DNA of 64,000 bases, taken from NCBI RefSeq assembly GCF_017562075.2, contig NC_054081.1:9772713-9836712 (forward strand). The letters are read 5' to 3'. Origin of the DNA: Anopheles merus (taxonomy: Eukaryota > Arthropoda > Insecta > Diptera > Culicidae). Shown here in pieces: positions 33,965 through 44,600 of the stretch (the stretch's first letter is position 1; each line of letters opens with the position of its first letter). The notes under the pieces are model-generated. The model saw only the letters and a list, made by a program, of their open reading frames with translations, searched no databases and had not been told where the DNA came from. The translations under genes were made by a program, and so were the position numbers.

Positions 33965-34613
33965 AAGAAAATATTAATATAAAAAGAAATAAGCACAGAA
34001 AAAAGATCATAAAAAATCAGGATTTGAACACACGCTTTCTCGTTTCGGAACCAAAAGCGTTGTCACTGCTCTATTTGGCAGTTACATTAGTAAGGGTGCA
34101 AAACCAGTATATATACAAGCGAAGATGGCGGCAAGCTATCTGTTCTTGTTGAATCAAAAGTTGAAATATTTCGAAAAGAACCCGTTACAGCCTTGAAAGT
34201 TTCGGTTGAAATCTTAATTCGCCTTCTAAGGCGACTAAGGCCTTAAATGCCTTCTGAATGCCTTCAAAGCCGTTTAATGCTGGTAGGGAAGAAAATATTA
34301 ATATAAAAAGAAATAAGCACAGAAAAAATATCATAAAAATCCAGGATTTGAACACACGCTTTCTCGGTTCGGAACCAAAAGCGTTGTCACTGCTCTATTT
34401 GGCAGTTACATTAGTAAGGGTGCAAAACCAGTATATATACAAGCGAAGATGGCGGCAAGCTATCTGTTCTTGTTGAATCAAAAAGTTGAAATAATTCGAA
34501 AAGAACCCGTTACAGCCTTGAAAGTTTCGGTTGAAATCTTAATTCGCCTTCTAAGGCGACTAAGGCCTTAAATGCCTTCTGAATGCCTTCAAAGCCGTTT
34601 AATGCTGGTAGGG
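33638..34613. repeat. Three tandem 324-325-bp copies of the palindrome's right end
   Basis: The segment AGAAAATATTAATATAAAAAG ... GCTGGTAGGG occurs at about 33638-33964, 33965-34288 and 34289-34613. Copies 1 and 2 are nearly identical; copy 3 has a few changes. Each contains the tRNA-like segment on the minus strand and the terminal GCCTTCTAAGGCGACTAAGG motifs. Confidence 0.93.
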
Positions 34614-34685
34614 TATGACTAGAGACAAAGGTCTGTTTGGGAAGTGGGCTAGCAGAGGGAAAGACGAATAAAATCCATTCGAAAT

Positions 34686-34882
34686 GAAAAGCAGTCTCCA
34701 GTCCCGTCTCTGGACTCGGGACGACTCTGACTTCGGACGACTCTGACTTCGGACGACTCTAACTTTGGACAACTTTGACTCCGGTTTACTCCGACTTTAG
34801 CTGACTTCAGACAACTCCGAAAGACTCCGATTTCGACTCGGACTCCGGACGACTCCAAATCCAACAGACTCCAACTTCGGGG
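34686..34882. repeat. Short GACTCCGGAC minisatellite
   Basis: Degenerate 10-12-bp units (GGACGACTCTGACTTC) of the same family as the larger arrays. A TAGAGA string lies to each side (34620 and 34889), but no inverted termini could be paired. Confidence 0.75.
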
Positions 34883-35314
34883 AAAACTAGAGATTCCTGT
34901 TTTGCCGTAGTCGAAATCTGAATAACAATAACCGGTTTCGGATAAGATTCTTAGGAGATAAACAAAAGGAAACTAAAAAGTTATAACAACCCTATAATTA
35001 TAACATAAAAAAGATACAACCCCTATAAATCACGATAATCGTATTATTTTCGATAAAACTTGGTCTCTGCTACGTTGAGGATCCATCTTTATTGGTAAAA
35101 TTCCTGAATGTATGCGTGTGATATCATTAAATTTTACAAAATTGGACACACAAAAAAGGGCACCAGATTTTGTGGGATCGTTTTCTTGCTAAAATTTATA
35201 CCAGTTGCTCTAGGACGCTCCCATAAAAACACAGAAATCTCCCTGCCGATAACATTAACCTGAGTATGTTGTTCCTTCCAAATGCGTTTTGTCAGTGCTG
35301 TGCAGTTGGGCACA
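34883..35314 (-). other. sniffer 3' flank
   Basis: AT-rich sequence downstream of the sniffer stop, with a candidate poly(A) signal at 35088-35093. No gene. Confidence 0.5.
35088..35093 (-). promoter_or_regulatory. Candidate polyadenylation signal for sniffer
   Basis: AATAAA on the minus strand, about 220 bp after the sniffer stop codon. Confidence 0.5.
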
Positions 35315-38300
35315 CTACCATGGTAGCGGTTTGCCATCGTACTGCAGGAAGCCGCCGTTGTTCGACTCGTTCAGGGCGAGCAGCGTGCTCACCATAGCGG
35401 CACAGCTCTGCTCCACCGTCAGCGGTGCCTTGGCGCCGCCCATGTCTGTCTGCACCCAGCCGGGATGCAGTGCGACCGCCATGATCTTGTGGCCCTTCAG
35501 ATCGAGGCTCATCGATTTGGTGGCCGCGTTCAGGGCCGACTTCGAGGTACGGTAGCCGTACAGACCGCCCTCCCGGTTTGCCTCGATCGAGCCGAGTATC
35601 GAGCTCATGTTGACGATGCAGGCGCGCTGCGGACCGACCGGTGCCGCCGGGTTCGCGTCGGACGCTTTCTTCAGCAGCGGCACGAACGCTTTCGTCATCA
35701 TGATCGGCGCGACCGTGTTCACGACGAACGTGTCCACCAGATCGTCCTGCTTGGTGAAGTTCAGCCGGGTCGACTTCGGTGAGATGCCGGCGTTGTTGAA
35801 CAGGACGTTCAGACCGGCACCCTGCAGCACCGCATCGACGTCCTTTGCGAACTGGTCGTAGAGATCGAAATTTTTAACATCTGTAGAAAAAAAAAAAAAA
35901 AAAACATGGAAAGGATTCGTTGAGCCTTCCGTTGTGGGGGTTGAAATTATTAAACTTCTGCACGCTTACCGAACTGGAGGGGAACGATGTTGGCGTGTTG
36001 TTTGGCAAGCGCAAGCAGATCCTGTATTCAAATAAAATTTATTTTAAAAAAATGGTACGAATACATGTGACACAATAAAGACTTCTTTATATACATCGGA
36101 GAAAGTCATATATCGTTTCCCACGATTTATTGGTGGATTTACGTTATTTGTTTGGGTTCGTCTCACGATTTATTCATAATTTCCCATATATTTTTGGATC
36201 GTTCCCAGAATTTATTGTAATCGTACGATTGGATATACAATACAATTAAACCAAACAATTTTGGGTCACACTCAATAAATCGTGCGAAGCAACCAAAAGC
36301 TTTCGGGAGACAAAAAAAACCTTGAAAACCCTGTACCCTATTGTATAATATAAAAAAAAAATTTTGCATGGATTAAATTCTTCATTCAGCTGAGGTAAAA
36401 TCGAATCAAATAGCAGTAAAATCGGTTGAAAAACAACGGTCGAAAAATAATCCGTTTCCATAACGATTAATTCAAATTGGGCGAAGCCTTACAACAGTCG
36501 CGTGGCATAACGAATTATGACGTTTTAGAAATTGCACACACACACTATTGCGCAATGTAAACTAGAGATGGGTTCGCCGGATCGCACCCACGGTTCCGCT
36601 CCGATTCCGGCAAGTATGATTCCGATTCCGACTCCAGAGAAACGGAATCGCTAGTTCCACCGGAATCGTCCGGAATCGTCTGGAATCGTCCGGAATCATC
36701 CGGAATCGCCCGGAATCGACCGGAATCGCCCGGAATCGACCGGAATCGCCCGGAATCGACCGGAGTCGCCCGGAATCGACCGGAGTCGCCCGGAATCGCC
36801 CGGAATCGCCCGGAATCGCCCGGAATCGTCCGGAATCGCCCGGAATTGTCCGGAATCGTCCGGAATCGCCCGGAATCGTCCGGAATCGTCTGGAATCGAT
36901 CGGAATCGCCCGGAATCGCCCGGAATCGCCCGGAATCGACCGGAGTCGCCCGGAATCGCCCGGAATCGCCCGGAATCGTCCGGAATCGACCGGAATCGCC
37001 CGGAATCGTCCGGAATCGTCGGAATAGTCGGAATTCCATTTCATTTCATGTCCAGTGGCGTTAAACGGTGGTCGGACTGGGCGGCCGCCAGGGGCCCCGG
37101 CGATCTATGGGGCCCCGTCATTGTGGATGTTCGACTTCGTATCGATTCTACCCCCCCCCCCCCCCCTGGATGGGACTTTTACCATCTATTTCAAATAAAC
37201 TTATTTTTAATTAATTAATTTTTCCCATCGCTTCAAGCACTGTATTACGAGGGCCCCGAACTGCAGAAAACCGGGGCCCCATACTACTCAAAGCAGCACA
37301 TAAAATGTTCTAAGAAATCTGCCAATACTTGCATCAAAGTTGCAAGCGAAGAACGCTGCGACACGCGCGCACAGCTCAAATCAATACCTCATCATCGTTG
37401 GCGCAAAGTATTGGACAGAGCGAGAAATCGTCATTTTTCTCTGGTGTGGGTGGCCTGCGCACGAGCACCCAAACCCAAAACCACGCAGAGCAACTTGCTG
37501 CTAAAATGGAATGCACAGAACGCTGCGCTTAACTACCACCGAAAACCCGTTACACAACACAATCATACAACACACCCAAACAAAAATTGAAAGGCCCCGA
37601 AACACAATATCAATACACCGGCTCGTAGCCGGTAAAATTAGCAGGAAAAATTGACTAACACCAAGCAAGCAACGGTGCTCCAGTGGGTAGAGGTTTCATT
37701 CGAGAAACGATTCCATCGATATCGATGTGTGCGCTTTTCAATTTGGCTTGGATGAAACGTGCCTGTGCTTGCTGGGGGCCCCTATACTTGTTTTGCAGAT
37801 GTGTGCCGAAAACAGTCAGCTTTCACGCGAAAAATGGTATTCACATTTCAAGCCTGAGATCGTGGAGCGTACCTGCTTTTAACCCAAAACCTTAAATTTT
37901 CACGCGGGGCCCTACTCATCTTTTGTGGTCAACTGACAAATAGGGGAAATCGGGAAGGAGTGGTATTCATATGTTCAAAAAGGAGCTGGGCCATGTTAAT
38001 ATTAAAATGATGTTTTATCACTATTTACATACAACTTTTTGGGTGAAGACAAGATAAAAAACCGATACAGCTATACTGAAGCCAAAACTCAAAGGTGGTT
38101 TACGGAGCCCCAACGATTATATGGACTCTTCGATGAAGGGGCCCCGTCGGTAAGGGCCTCCGTTGGTAAGGAGGCCGCGTCAATAAGGGACCGCGTTTAT
38201 AAGGGGCCCCGTCAATAAGGGTCCCCGTCAATAAAGGGCCCCGTCAATAAGGGACCACGTCCATTTGGTGTCTTAGTGTGGATGGTCGGTGCACGAGCTC

Positions 38301-41289
38301 ACCAAAAAAACGCGGAGACACTTGCTGCTAAAATCCAATGCACAGAACACAGAACAGAACACTGCATTTAACCTCAAAGAAAACCCGTTACAATAGCCAC
38401 AAGCACACATCATACACAGACAAAAATTTAAAGGCCCCTACACAGAATTTCAATACACCGGCTCGTAGCCGGAGAAATTAGCAGGAAAAATTGACACCAA
38501 GCTCGCGTCGCTTTAAAAAGCCTAGGAAGGTCGTTTGGTCAACGGTGCTTCAGTGGGTTTCATTCGAGAAATGGTTAAATCGATGTCATTGTGTGCGCTC
38601 TTGGCTGGGATGAACCGTCCTGTTCTTGTATACGGGGCCCCTACTACCGCTTTGCGATTGTGTGCCGAAAGCAGACAGCTGTTTCACAGCTGAAAAATAG
38701 TACAGTAGGTGACCGCTAACTGAGAGGTAAACAAGCTCCAGTTAACGAACAATGTTCGCTAACTGGAGTGACGTTTCTGTGGATTGATTGTTTTGATTGG
38801 CGTTGGCTGGAATAAACATACCAAACTTTTTTTCATTTATGTTGATATAAAGTATAGTAATTCGTGTAATAACATAAATTAATAGCAAACGTAGGCAAAA
38901 GACCCTAAATTTGTATGAAAAATGCACATTTGCGACAAATTTCTCTTCATGAAATTCCGGATGTTTGATGTTTTGACGTTTAAGTGTTCGTTAACTGAGA
39001 GTAACTCCAGTTAGCGAACCTCCAGTTAAAAAGCACTCCAGTTAAAACACATCCAGTTAGCGGTCACCTACTGTATTCACATTCCTGGCCTAGGATAGTG
39101 GATTGTGTGTGTCTTTTAATGCAAAAAATAAAATTTTCATTCTTGGCCCTGGACCGAAGAGAAGGGGAAATGGGAAAGGTTTCAGGTTAGAAGGAAGGGG
39201 GGAAGGGTATAAAAATACTCAATATGGTTTTTATCGACTATTTAATTTTTTGCGAATACAACAAGACCAAAAACCGTTACAGCTGCATCTACATACAGCC
39301 ATACACAGCCATAATACGAAGAACAATCTCCATTGCCTCGGCCATTTGGGGGCCCCGTTGATGATCCCGTCGATTGAGGGGCCCCAGTGAACGTATGAAT
39401 GACTTGAAACGTCTAATATATAATGTAAATATAGTTTTAAGTTAGAAACTTATAGTATGTTATGATGAGTTTACGAAAAGAAAAAAAAAACGAAATTAAA
39501 CAAAAGGTATTGTTCGTATTTCACTGCAAATATCAAGTCGTACGACTTTAAGAACATGGCCTTTATAGGTTCGATTCCTAAGCTCTTTTGTTCCGGGTTC
39601 TGGGTAAGCTCTTTTGTTGCCAGTATACTAAGAGGTTTCATGAACACTCCAAACATTTTTGGGAAGCCATACTTGCCGGAGGTGCATGCAAAGCAATGAC
39701 GGAAAAAGTAAAATATGTATTAAATGTGGCTTCTAACATTTACTACTATTGGTTGACTACGATTCCTCACGATTCCGGTTGATTCCGGTCGATTCCGAAC
39801 GATTCCAACAATTCTAGATGATTCCGGTCGATTCCGGGCGATTTCAGTCGATTCCGGTCGATTGCGACTGTTCACGTTCCGGCCGCCGCGCATCTGTCAA
39901 TGCTGGCTGTCGTTCATTTGAGCCAGGAATGTCGCGCACTGAGTTCCTCAATATCGTTCGACATGCAATCTAGCTTCTTGTGTTAGTGGTTGTATCTATT
40001 TGTATTAGGTTATGCACTGAAGAAATGACATGAAATGAAATGGAATTCCGACTATTCCGACGATTCCGGACGATTCCGGGCGATTCCGGGCGATTCCGGA
40101 CGATTCCGGTCGATTCCGGTCGATTCCGGACGATTCCGGGCGATTCCGGGCGATTCCGGGCGACTCCGGTCGATTCCGGGCGATTCCGGTCGATTCCGAT
40201 CGATTCCGGGCGTTTCCGGGCGATTCCAGACGATTTCGGGCGATTCCGGGCGATTCCGACGATTCCGGACGATTCCAACGACTCCGCACGATTCCGACGA
40301 TTCCGACGATTCCAGACGATTCCGGACGATTCCGGGCGGTTCCGGCTTGTCGGATTGAACCTACCCTTCGGAACTGGGTCCGAAATTTGTTGGAGTCGTC
40401 CGGACCCAGTTCCGCTTTTTTGTGCGTTTTGCCCAACTCTAATGTAAACGCTGCCCCGTCACTTGCCAACTCGCGCACAGCAAATACCACCACACACACA
40501 CACATCCGCGCACACTGTGACGGATTATACGTGCCGGTGCGATTGTTCGGCCCAATTTGCTAGAAAACCCTTCAAGCCGTGCCCACGAGAGAGAGAGAGA
40601 GAGGTAGAAACAGTAGTGTGTGACAGAAGCGAGCGAGCGAGCAAGCGTCAGCTAAAGCCGGCAAACACACACGCGTACCCACACAGAGGAAACCCGCACC
40701 ACATCGATTCGGCAAAGCGAAATTCTGCCCACAACCCGTTTCATCCTTCAACCGACGACAGGCGACATTCCCGTGCACGGTTGCTGTGTGTGTGTGTGTG
40801 TTTTTTTTTTGGTGTTGTATTGTTCACCGTGCCTTTCATCCACCGGCGGTTCAGTGTAGGCAGCGTCAACCTGTTATATCCAGCAAGCAGTGCAGTGCGA
40901 ACCAGCGCATTTCGGCAGTATTATCTACAATACACACAACACGCACGCACAGCGTTCGGCAGCGTTCAGCAGCGATGGCGCCATTGAATCGTAAGTCTTA
41001 GCAAAAAGTGTGTGAAAGCTCTGTGTCCAGGCGCTTGTAGATCATTCCAGAGACACGCCGTGCGGCTTGGTTGCGGCTGTGTGCGCGAGGGGAGCGGTAT
41101 GGGGGGGGGGGGGGGGGAGGGTGAGAATACAATATGGTGGACAAAATTGCACGCGCTCACCTGCGATTTGGCCGGATCACGGTACGTCGCGATGATGTGG
41201 GTCGGTGCCTGGGCCGGCAGCCCGATGAGCGCCTTGACCAGGCCCAGCCCGAGCCCACGGTTGCAGCCGGTAATGAGGATGCTGTTCAT
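35315..41289 (-). CDS. sni: sniffer, NADPH-dependent short-chain carbonyl reductase
   Basis: Minus-strand coding exons are 41289-41161, 36021-35970 and 35880-35315 (248 residues; Drosophila Sniffer is 247). The N-terminus MNSILITGCNRGLGLGLVKAL carries the Rossmann TGxxxGxG cofactor motif (residues 7-14). NNAG is at 89-92, conserved serines lie near 153-157 (NMSSILGS), and the catalytic YxxxK is Tyr170/Lys174. Sniffer is a classical SDR that reduces carbonyls formed in oxidative stress and protects neurons in flies. Intron 1 is 5.1 kb and contains a 3.9-kb transposon together with the whole first exon of TrxR on the other strand. GT/AG borders and phases agree throughout. Confidence 0.96.
36022..36562 (-). 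other. sniffer intron 1, proximal part
   Basis: AT-rich. Contains repeated CACGATTTATT/AATAAATCGTG-like strings (36121-36290) suggesting a decayed inverted-repeat element. No gene. Confidence 0.4.
36590..37045. repeat. CGGAATCGCC minisatellite, left arm
   Basis: About 40 tandem 10-bp units, CCGGAATCGCC/ACCGGAATCG, very homogeneous. Open in several frames on both strands, which produces spurious 160-residue frames. Confidence 0.95.
37440..38690. repeat. Diverged direct duplication (about 840 bp apart) with GGGGCCCC motifs
   Basis: Blocks at about 37440-37840 and 38290-38690 share long matches such as CAATACACCGGCTCGTAGCC, AGCAGGAAAAATTGAC and TTTCATTCGAGAAA. Between and after them run repeated GGGGCCCCGTCAATAAGGG units (38130-38270). 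Function unknown; this is internal sequence of the 36563-40441 element. Confidence 0.8.
38703..39073. mobile_element. Tc1/mariner- or pogo-like MITE, nested
   Basis: Perfect inverted termini CAGTAGGTGACCGCTAACTG are flanked by TA on both sides (38701-38702 and 39074-39075), as expected for Tc1/mariner-type insertion. Subterminal CCAGTTAGCGAAC/GTTCGCTAACTGG repeats recur internally. No transposase. Confidence 0.9.
39760..40360. repeat. CGATTCCGGG minisatellite, right arm
   Basis: Tandem 10-bp units in the opposite orientation to the left arm. The dense part is 40055-40345, and a looser stretch lies at 39765-39870 before the ATTCCATTTC boundary block. Confidence 0.93.
40851..40855 (+). promoter_or_regulatory. 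Candidate initiator (TCAGT) of the cytosolic TrxR promoter
   Basis: TCAGT matches the arthropod initiator and lies 120 bp before the MAPLN start codon. No TATA box is evident. This is an inference from one short motif. Confidence 0.25.
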
Positions 41290-41570
41290 CGTTCGTTCGA
41301 TGCCGGATGATGGCAATCTTCTTCTTCTTCTTCTTCTTATTCACACAAAGCGACACGCACACAGCCGTGCAGGGATAATTGTCTGCAGGAGAAGGAGGAG
41401 GTGGGAAGCCAAAACGCTCCAAACAGCAGGAACAAAAACCAACAAAAAAAAACACCTCACACAATGACGTAACGTTGGGCAACTGTTGGTCGGAGCTCTT
41501 TCGGTCGGCCGCGGTTATGGTGTAGGCTTTGTTGTGCGAGGAGACACCCGGGTTGGAAATTTCCTTCTCG

Positions 41571-41614
<44 letters not shown>

Positions 41615-44600
41615 TTGGTAGCGTGTGGGGGAAGCGGGTGGTACAATTTGTAAGGTTAAAGCAAACCCTGGGCAACCACACACTCCGACTGACTGACTGA
41701 CACACGGACCGAGACGCGAATGAGCAGCGAATGCGTGTGCGAGAGCGGAAGCGAAAGGAGTTGTTCTTGTCTTTTTCTTCCGCTCCACTTCTTGCCGTTC
41801 CAACCCCAGCCAGCTCGTCCTGTCAAAATCCGGCATTTTTCGACCCCCTTTTCCTCCTTCCCCCAGCACCCCATAGGGTCACCACAATCACACGCCTCGA
41901 TCATTCTACCCTTCACGGGGGGAGGCTTTCTGTGCCTAGTAACTTTGTGTGTGTGTGTGTTTTTTTCTTTCTGTAGAGTGATAATTAAAATCGAAATCAA
42001 CACAGCACCCCAATGGAAAGAAGGGAAGGAAGTGTTCAAGCGAAACGGGGCTCCCGACGAAACGGCTGAAACAATAGTTTCCGATTGGCGGTGTAAAACA
42101 AATGAAAAATCATTAATTATTGTGCGCACACGTTGCTGTGCAACGTAGTTGGATTAGTTTTGCCTAGCTCCCTGCATTTTTTGAGGGGCAAGCTTTGTTG
42201 CTTTCGCCGTACGAATTTGCAACACGAGATCGAAACCGTGGGTCCCCACCAGCAGCCAGTGCTGCAAAATGTCATGAGCATCGCGACAAATTCATCAACA
42301 AAAAAAATGAACATAATGTTCATAACGAGTAACGATGGCAGCTGGATGAACATTGCTGATACTCAATGAACGTGCGTCTTGACTTGAAAAACCGCGAAAC
42401 TCTGACTCACAAGCTGAGCTTAGTGCCGGCGCAAGCATAATCATGACTTTTTCTGACTTCGGGCAGTGTTATCAACTGTCACTGTTTCAGTCACCAATAC
42501 TCATGACTGAAACGAAGCTCAAATCAGCTCACGCACACTACTGAGATGATCAGAGGTAAGACTCGAACAGTTGGGCGACCTATCACAAGCGTGGTGACAT
42601 TTTGTTTAGCACTCAACTTTTGGTCACTCACTTGTTCACGACATTTTCTGTCGGTGCTAATCACGACATTCTTGGAATATACTTGGCGTGTACTTGGGAC
42701 AAGCATCAAAATGAGCATGCTTTCTCGCTCGTTCAGATTTGATGGATCGGGTCAAACAGAGGGAGAAACCATGCTCATTTTGTTGCTTGGAATCAGTCGC
42801 ACGCACCGCATATCTCCCATGACTATCGTGATAATCTTCTTCTTCTTCTTTGGCACAACAACCGCTGTCGGTCAAGGCCTGCCAGTACCTCATTAGTGAG
42901 CTTGGCTCGTGATAATCACCGACTGAAAATGTCACGACCAAGTGACTGACTACGAGTTGACTGCTAAACAAAATGTCACCTGTGATCATCACAGTAGAGC
43001 TCGTGACGCTGACATGATTTATTTTCTGCCGGAATTTCGCATGACTACGTCAGTGACATTTTGCAGAACTGATAACAGTAAAAAAAAAGTCATGACATTT
43101 CGAATGAGCGTTTGGTCGCAAACATACCACGAAGCATGAATTGGTCACACCATTCGTTTGGAGTATCACCTATGATTATCACAATTGAGTACGTGACGCT
43201 GACATGGATGTTGTTTCAGTCATATTTTTTTTAATGAAATTGTGACAGTGACATTTTGCAGCACTGCCAACAGCAAGAAGCGGATTTTTGTTTAACCTTG
43301 AGCTTGCTGAGAGGCATTGGTCGATCGACGGCGATGACTCTATAACAATTGCAAAGAACGTCCATCCACTCGGTAGCTTCGGCTAAGTGGTCAAGTCAAC
43401 CAATTGACAAATGACTGATACTGATTTCGATTTTATCGATGGCCGCCCGTGTGCCTTGTGCCACACAAAACTCGACCGTACTATCTTGAAGGGTTTCGCA
43501 ACAACCCACCAACACACACACACACACATTAAAGACTGCTCACGCTGAGATAACCCAATATATCTCGTTGTGCACGATGTGTCTCTTTGCCGATAAGCAC
43601 AGTGTCCTTGCTAGTGCCATCCGGTGCTGCTTCAAGGTTTTTGGATGGCTTCCGAAAAGGGATGGGGGGAGGGGGCACTCTCTCACAGCACGTAAAGAGG
43701 GGGCGGTTGTTTCGATTATCGTGAATCATGCAACGACCGTTTCGATCGGAGGTCCCCCCCCACAAAGCTCCCGAACGAATCGCCCGTTGTTTGTGACGCG
43801 CCCGGTCACTAGGCAACCACCACCACCCTAGGGATGGGGGAAACGTGGTGCGTGAAACTAGCCTTTGGAGTGCGGGCTGGAAATCATACCACCTCCGTGC
43901 GAATGTGTGTGTGTGAAAAGATAGGCGCGTGTTTTGTGCAAGTCATTCCGCGCATAACTTAGAGCTGCCAGATACGATTGTGCCCAGCGGGGTTTTCTCT
44001 TCCGACTAGTGCGGATTGTCGAGAACGTCGAGAACCGTCTCGATGGAGCGATCCGTCATTCGGGTGGTGGCAACAGGAGTCACCTCCAACTAAGATAGCA
44101 GTCATGAAGGGTGCGAGGGAGGGGGTGAAGGTTGATGCACGCTTCATCTACTTCACAGTATGACGAAATGATGGAATTGCTTGCTGTGTTGTTTGCCGTA
44201 AGTCTCTCTCCGACGGCTCCCTGTTTTTCCCTTGCGCACGAGGTGCGGGTAATGTACATTTCCCAGCCAGCCGCCAACATCGGTAAGGCAAATAATTAAG
44301 GGATGTGTGTGTCGTACAGTAGAGGGAGCGTAAATGGATATTCCAATTATCATTTGCGCTGGTGTACTTCACGAGCGGGAAGTGATACTTGATGCTATAT
44401 GGCTTTCCGGAAATGAACGGTTGTTGTTAGTAGAAAGAGGTTACTCATTAACATTTATTGTGCAACATTTTTGTAATTCTATGTTAGATGTTTTCTAAAT
44501 ATGATCCTTTGAATGTGCTATTCATTGAGCCAACAATAGTATATGATCATAATACATGAAATACCATAAAAAAACACGTGTTTGTGTTAAGAATTCAACA

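Larger units (their letters stand above)
36563..40441. mobile_element. 3.9-kb hAT-like element with minisatellite inverted arms and intact 8-bp TSD
   Basis: The left end is TAGAGATGGG and the right end GCCCAACTCTA. Outside each end stands the identical octamer ATGTAAAC (36555-36562 and 40442-40449), a perfect target duplication that fits the hAT consensus nTnnnnAn. Behind each terminus is an array of the 10-bp unit CCGGAATCGN, in opposite orientation, and each array ends in the shared block ATTCCATTTCATTTCATGTC. Thus the arms are long inverted repeats made mostly of minisatellite. The 2.9-kb middle has no transposase frame; it holds a duplicated GGGGCCCC-containing segment and a nested mariner-like MITE. 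The element lies in sniffer intron 1, and its right end is about 530 bp upstream of the cytosolic TrxR ATG. Confidence 0.88.

Noticed and set aside
36545..37044. 160-residue frames with DSGRFRTIPG-like repeats
   Set aside because: Again the CGGAATCGCC array translated; two overlapping frames are equally open, so there is no coding signal.
39530..39600. Perfect B-box-like GGTTCGATTCC at 39568-39578 suggesting a tRNA gene
   Set aside because: No A box at the right distance and no cloverleaf could be drawn; probably a relic.
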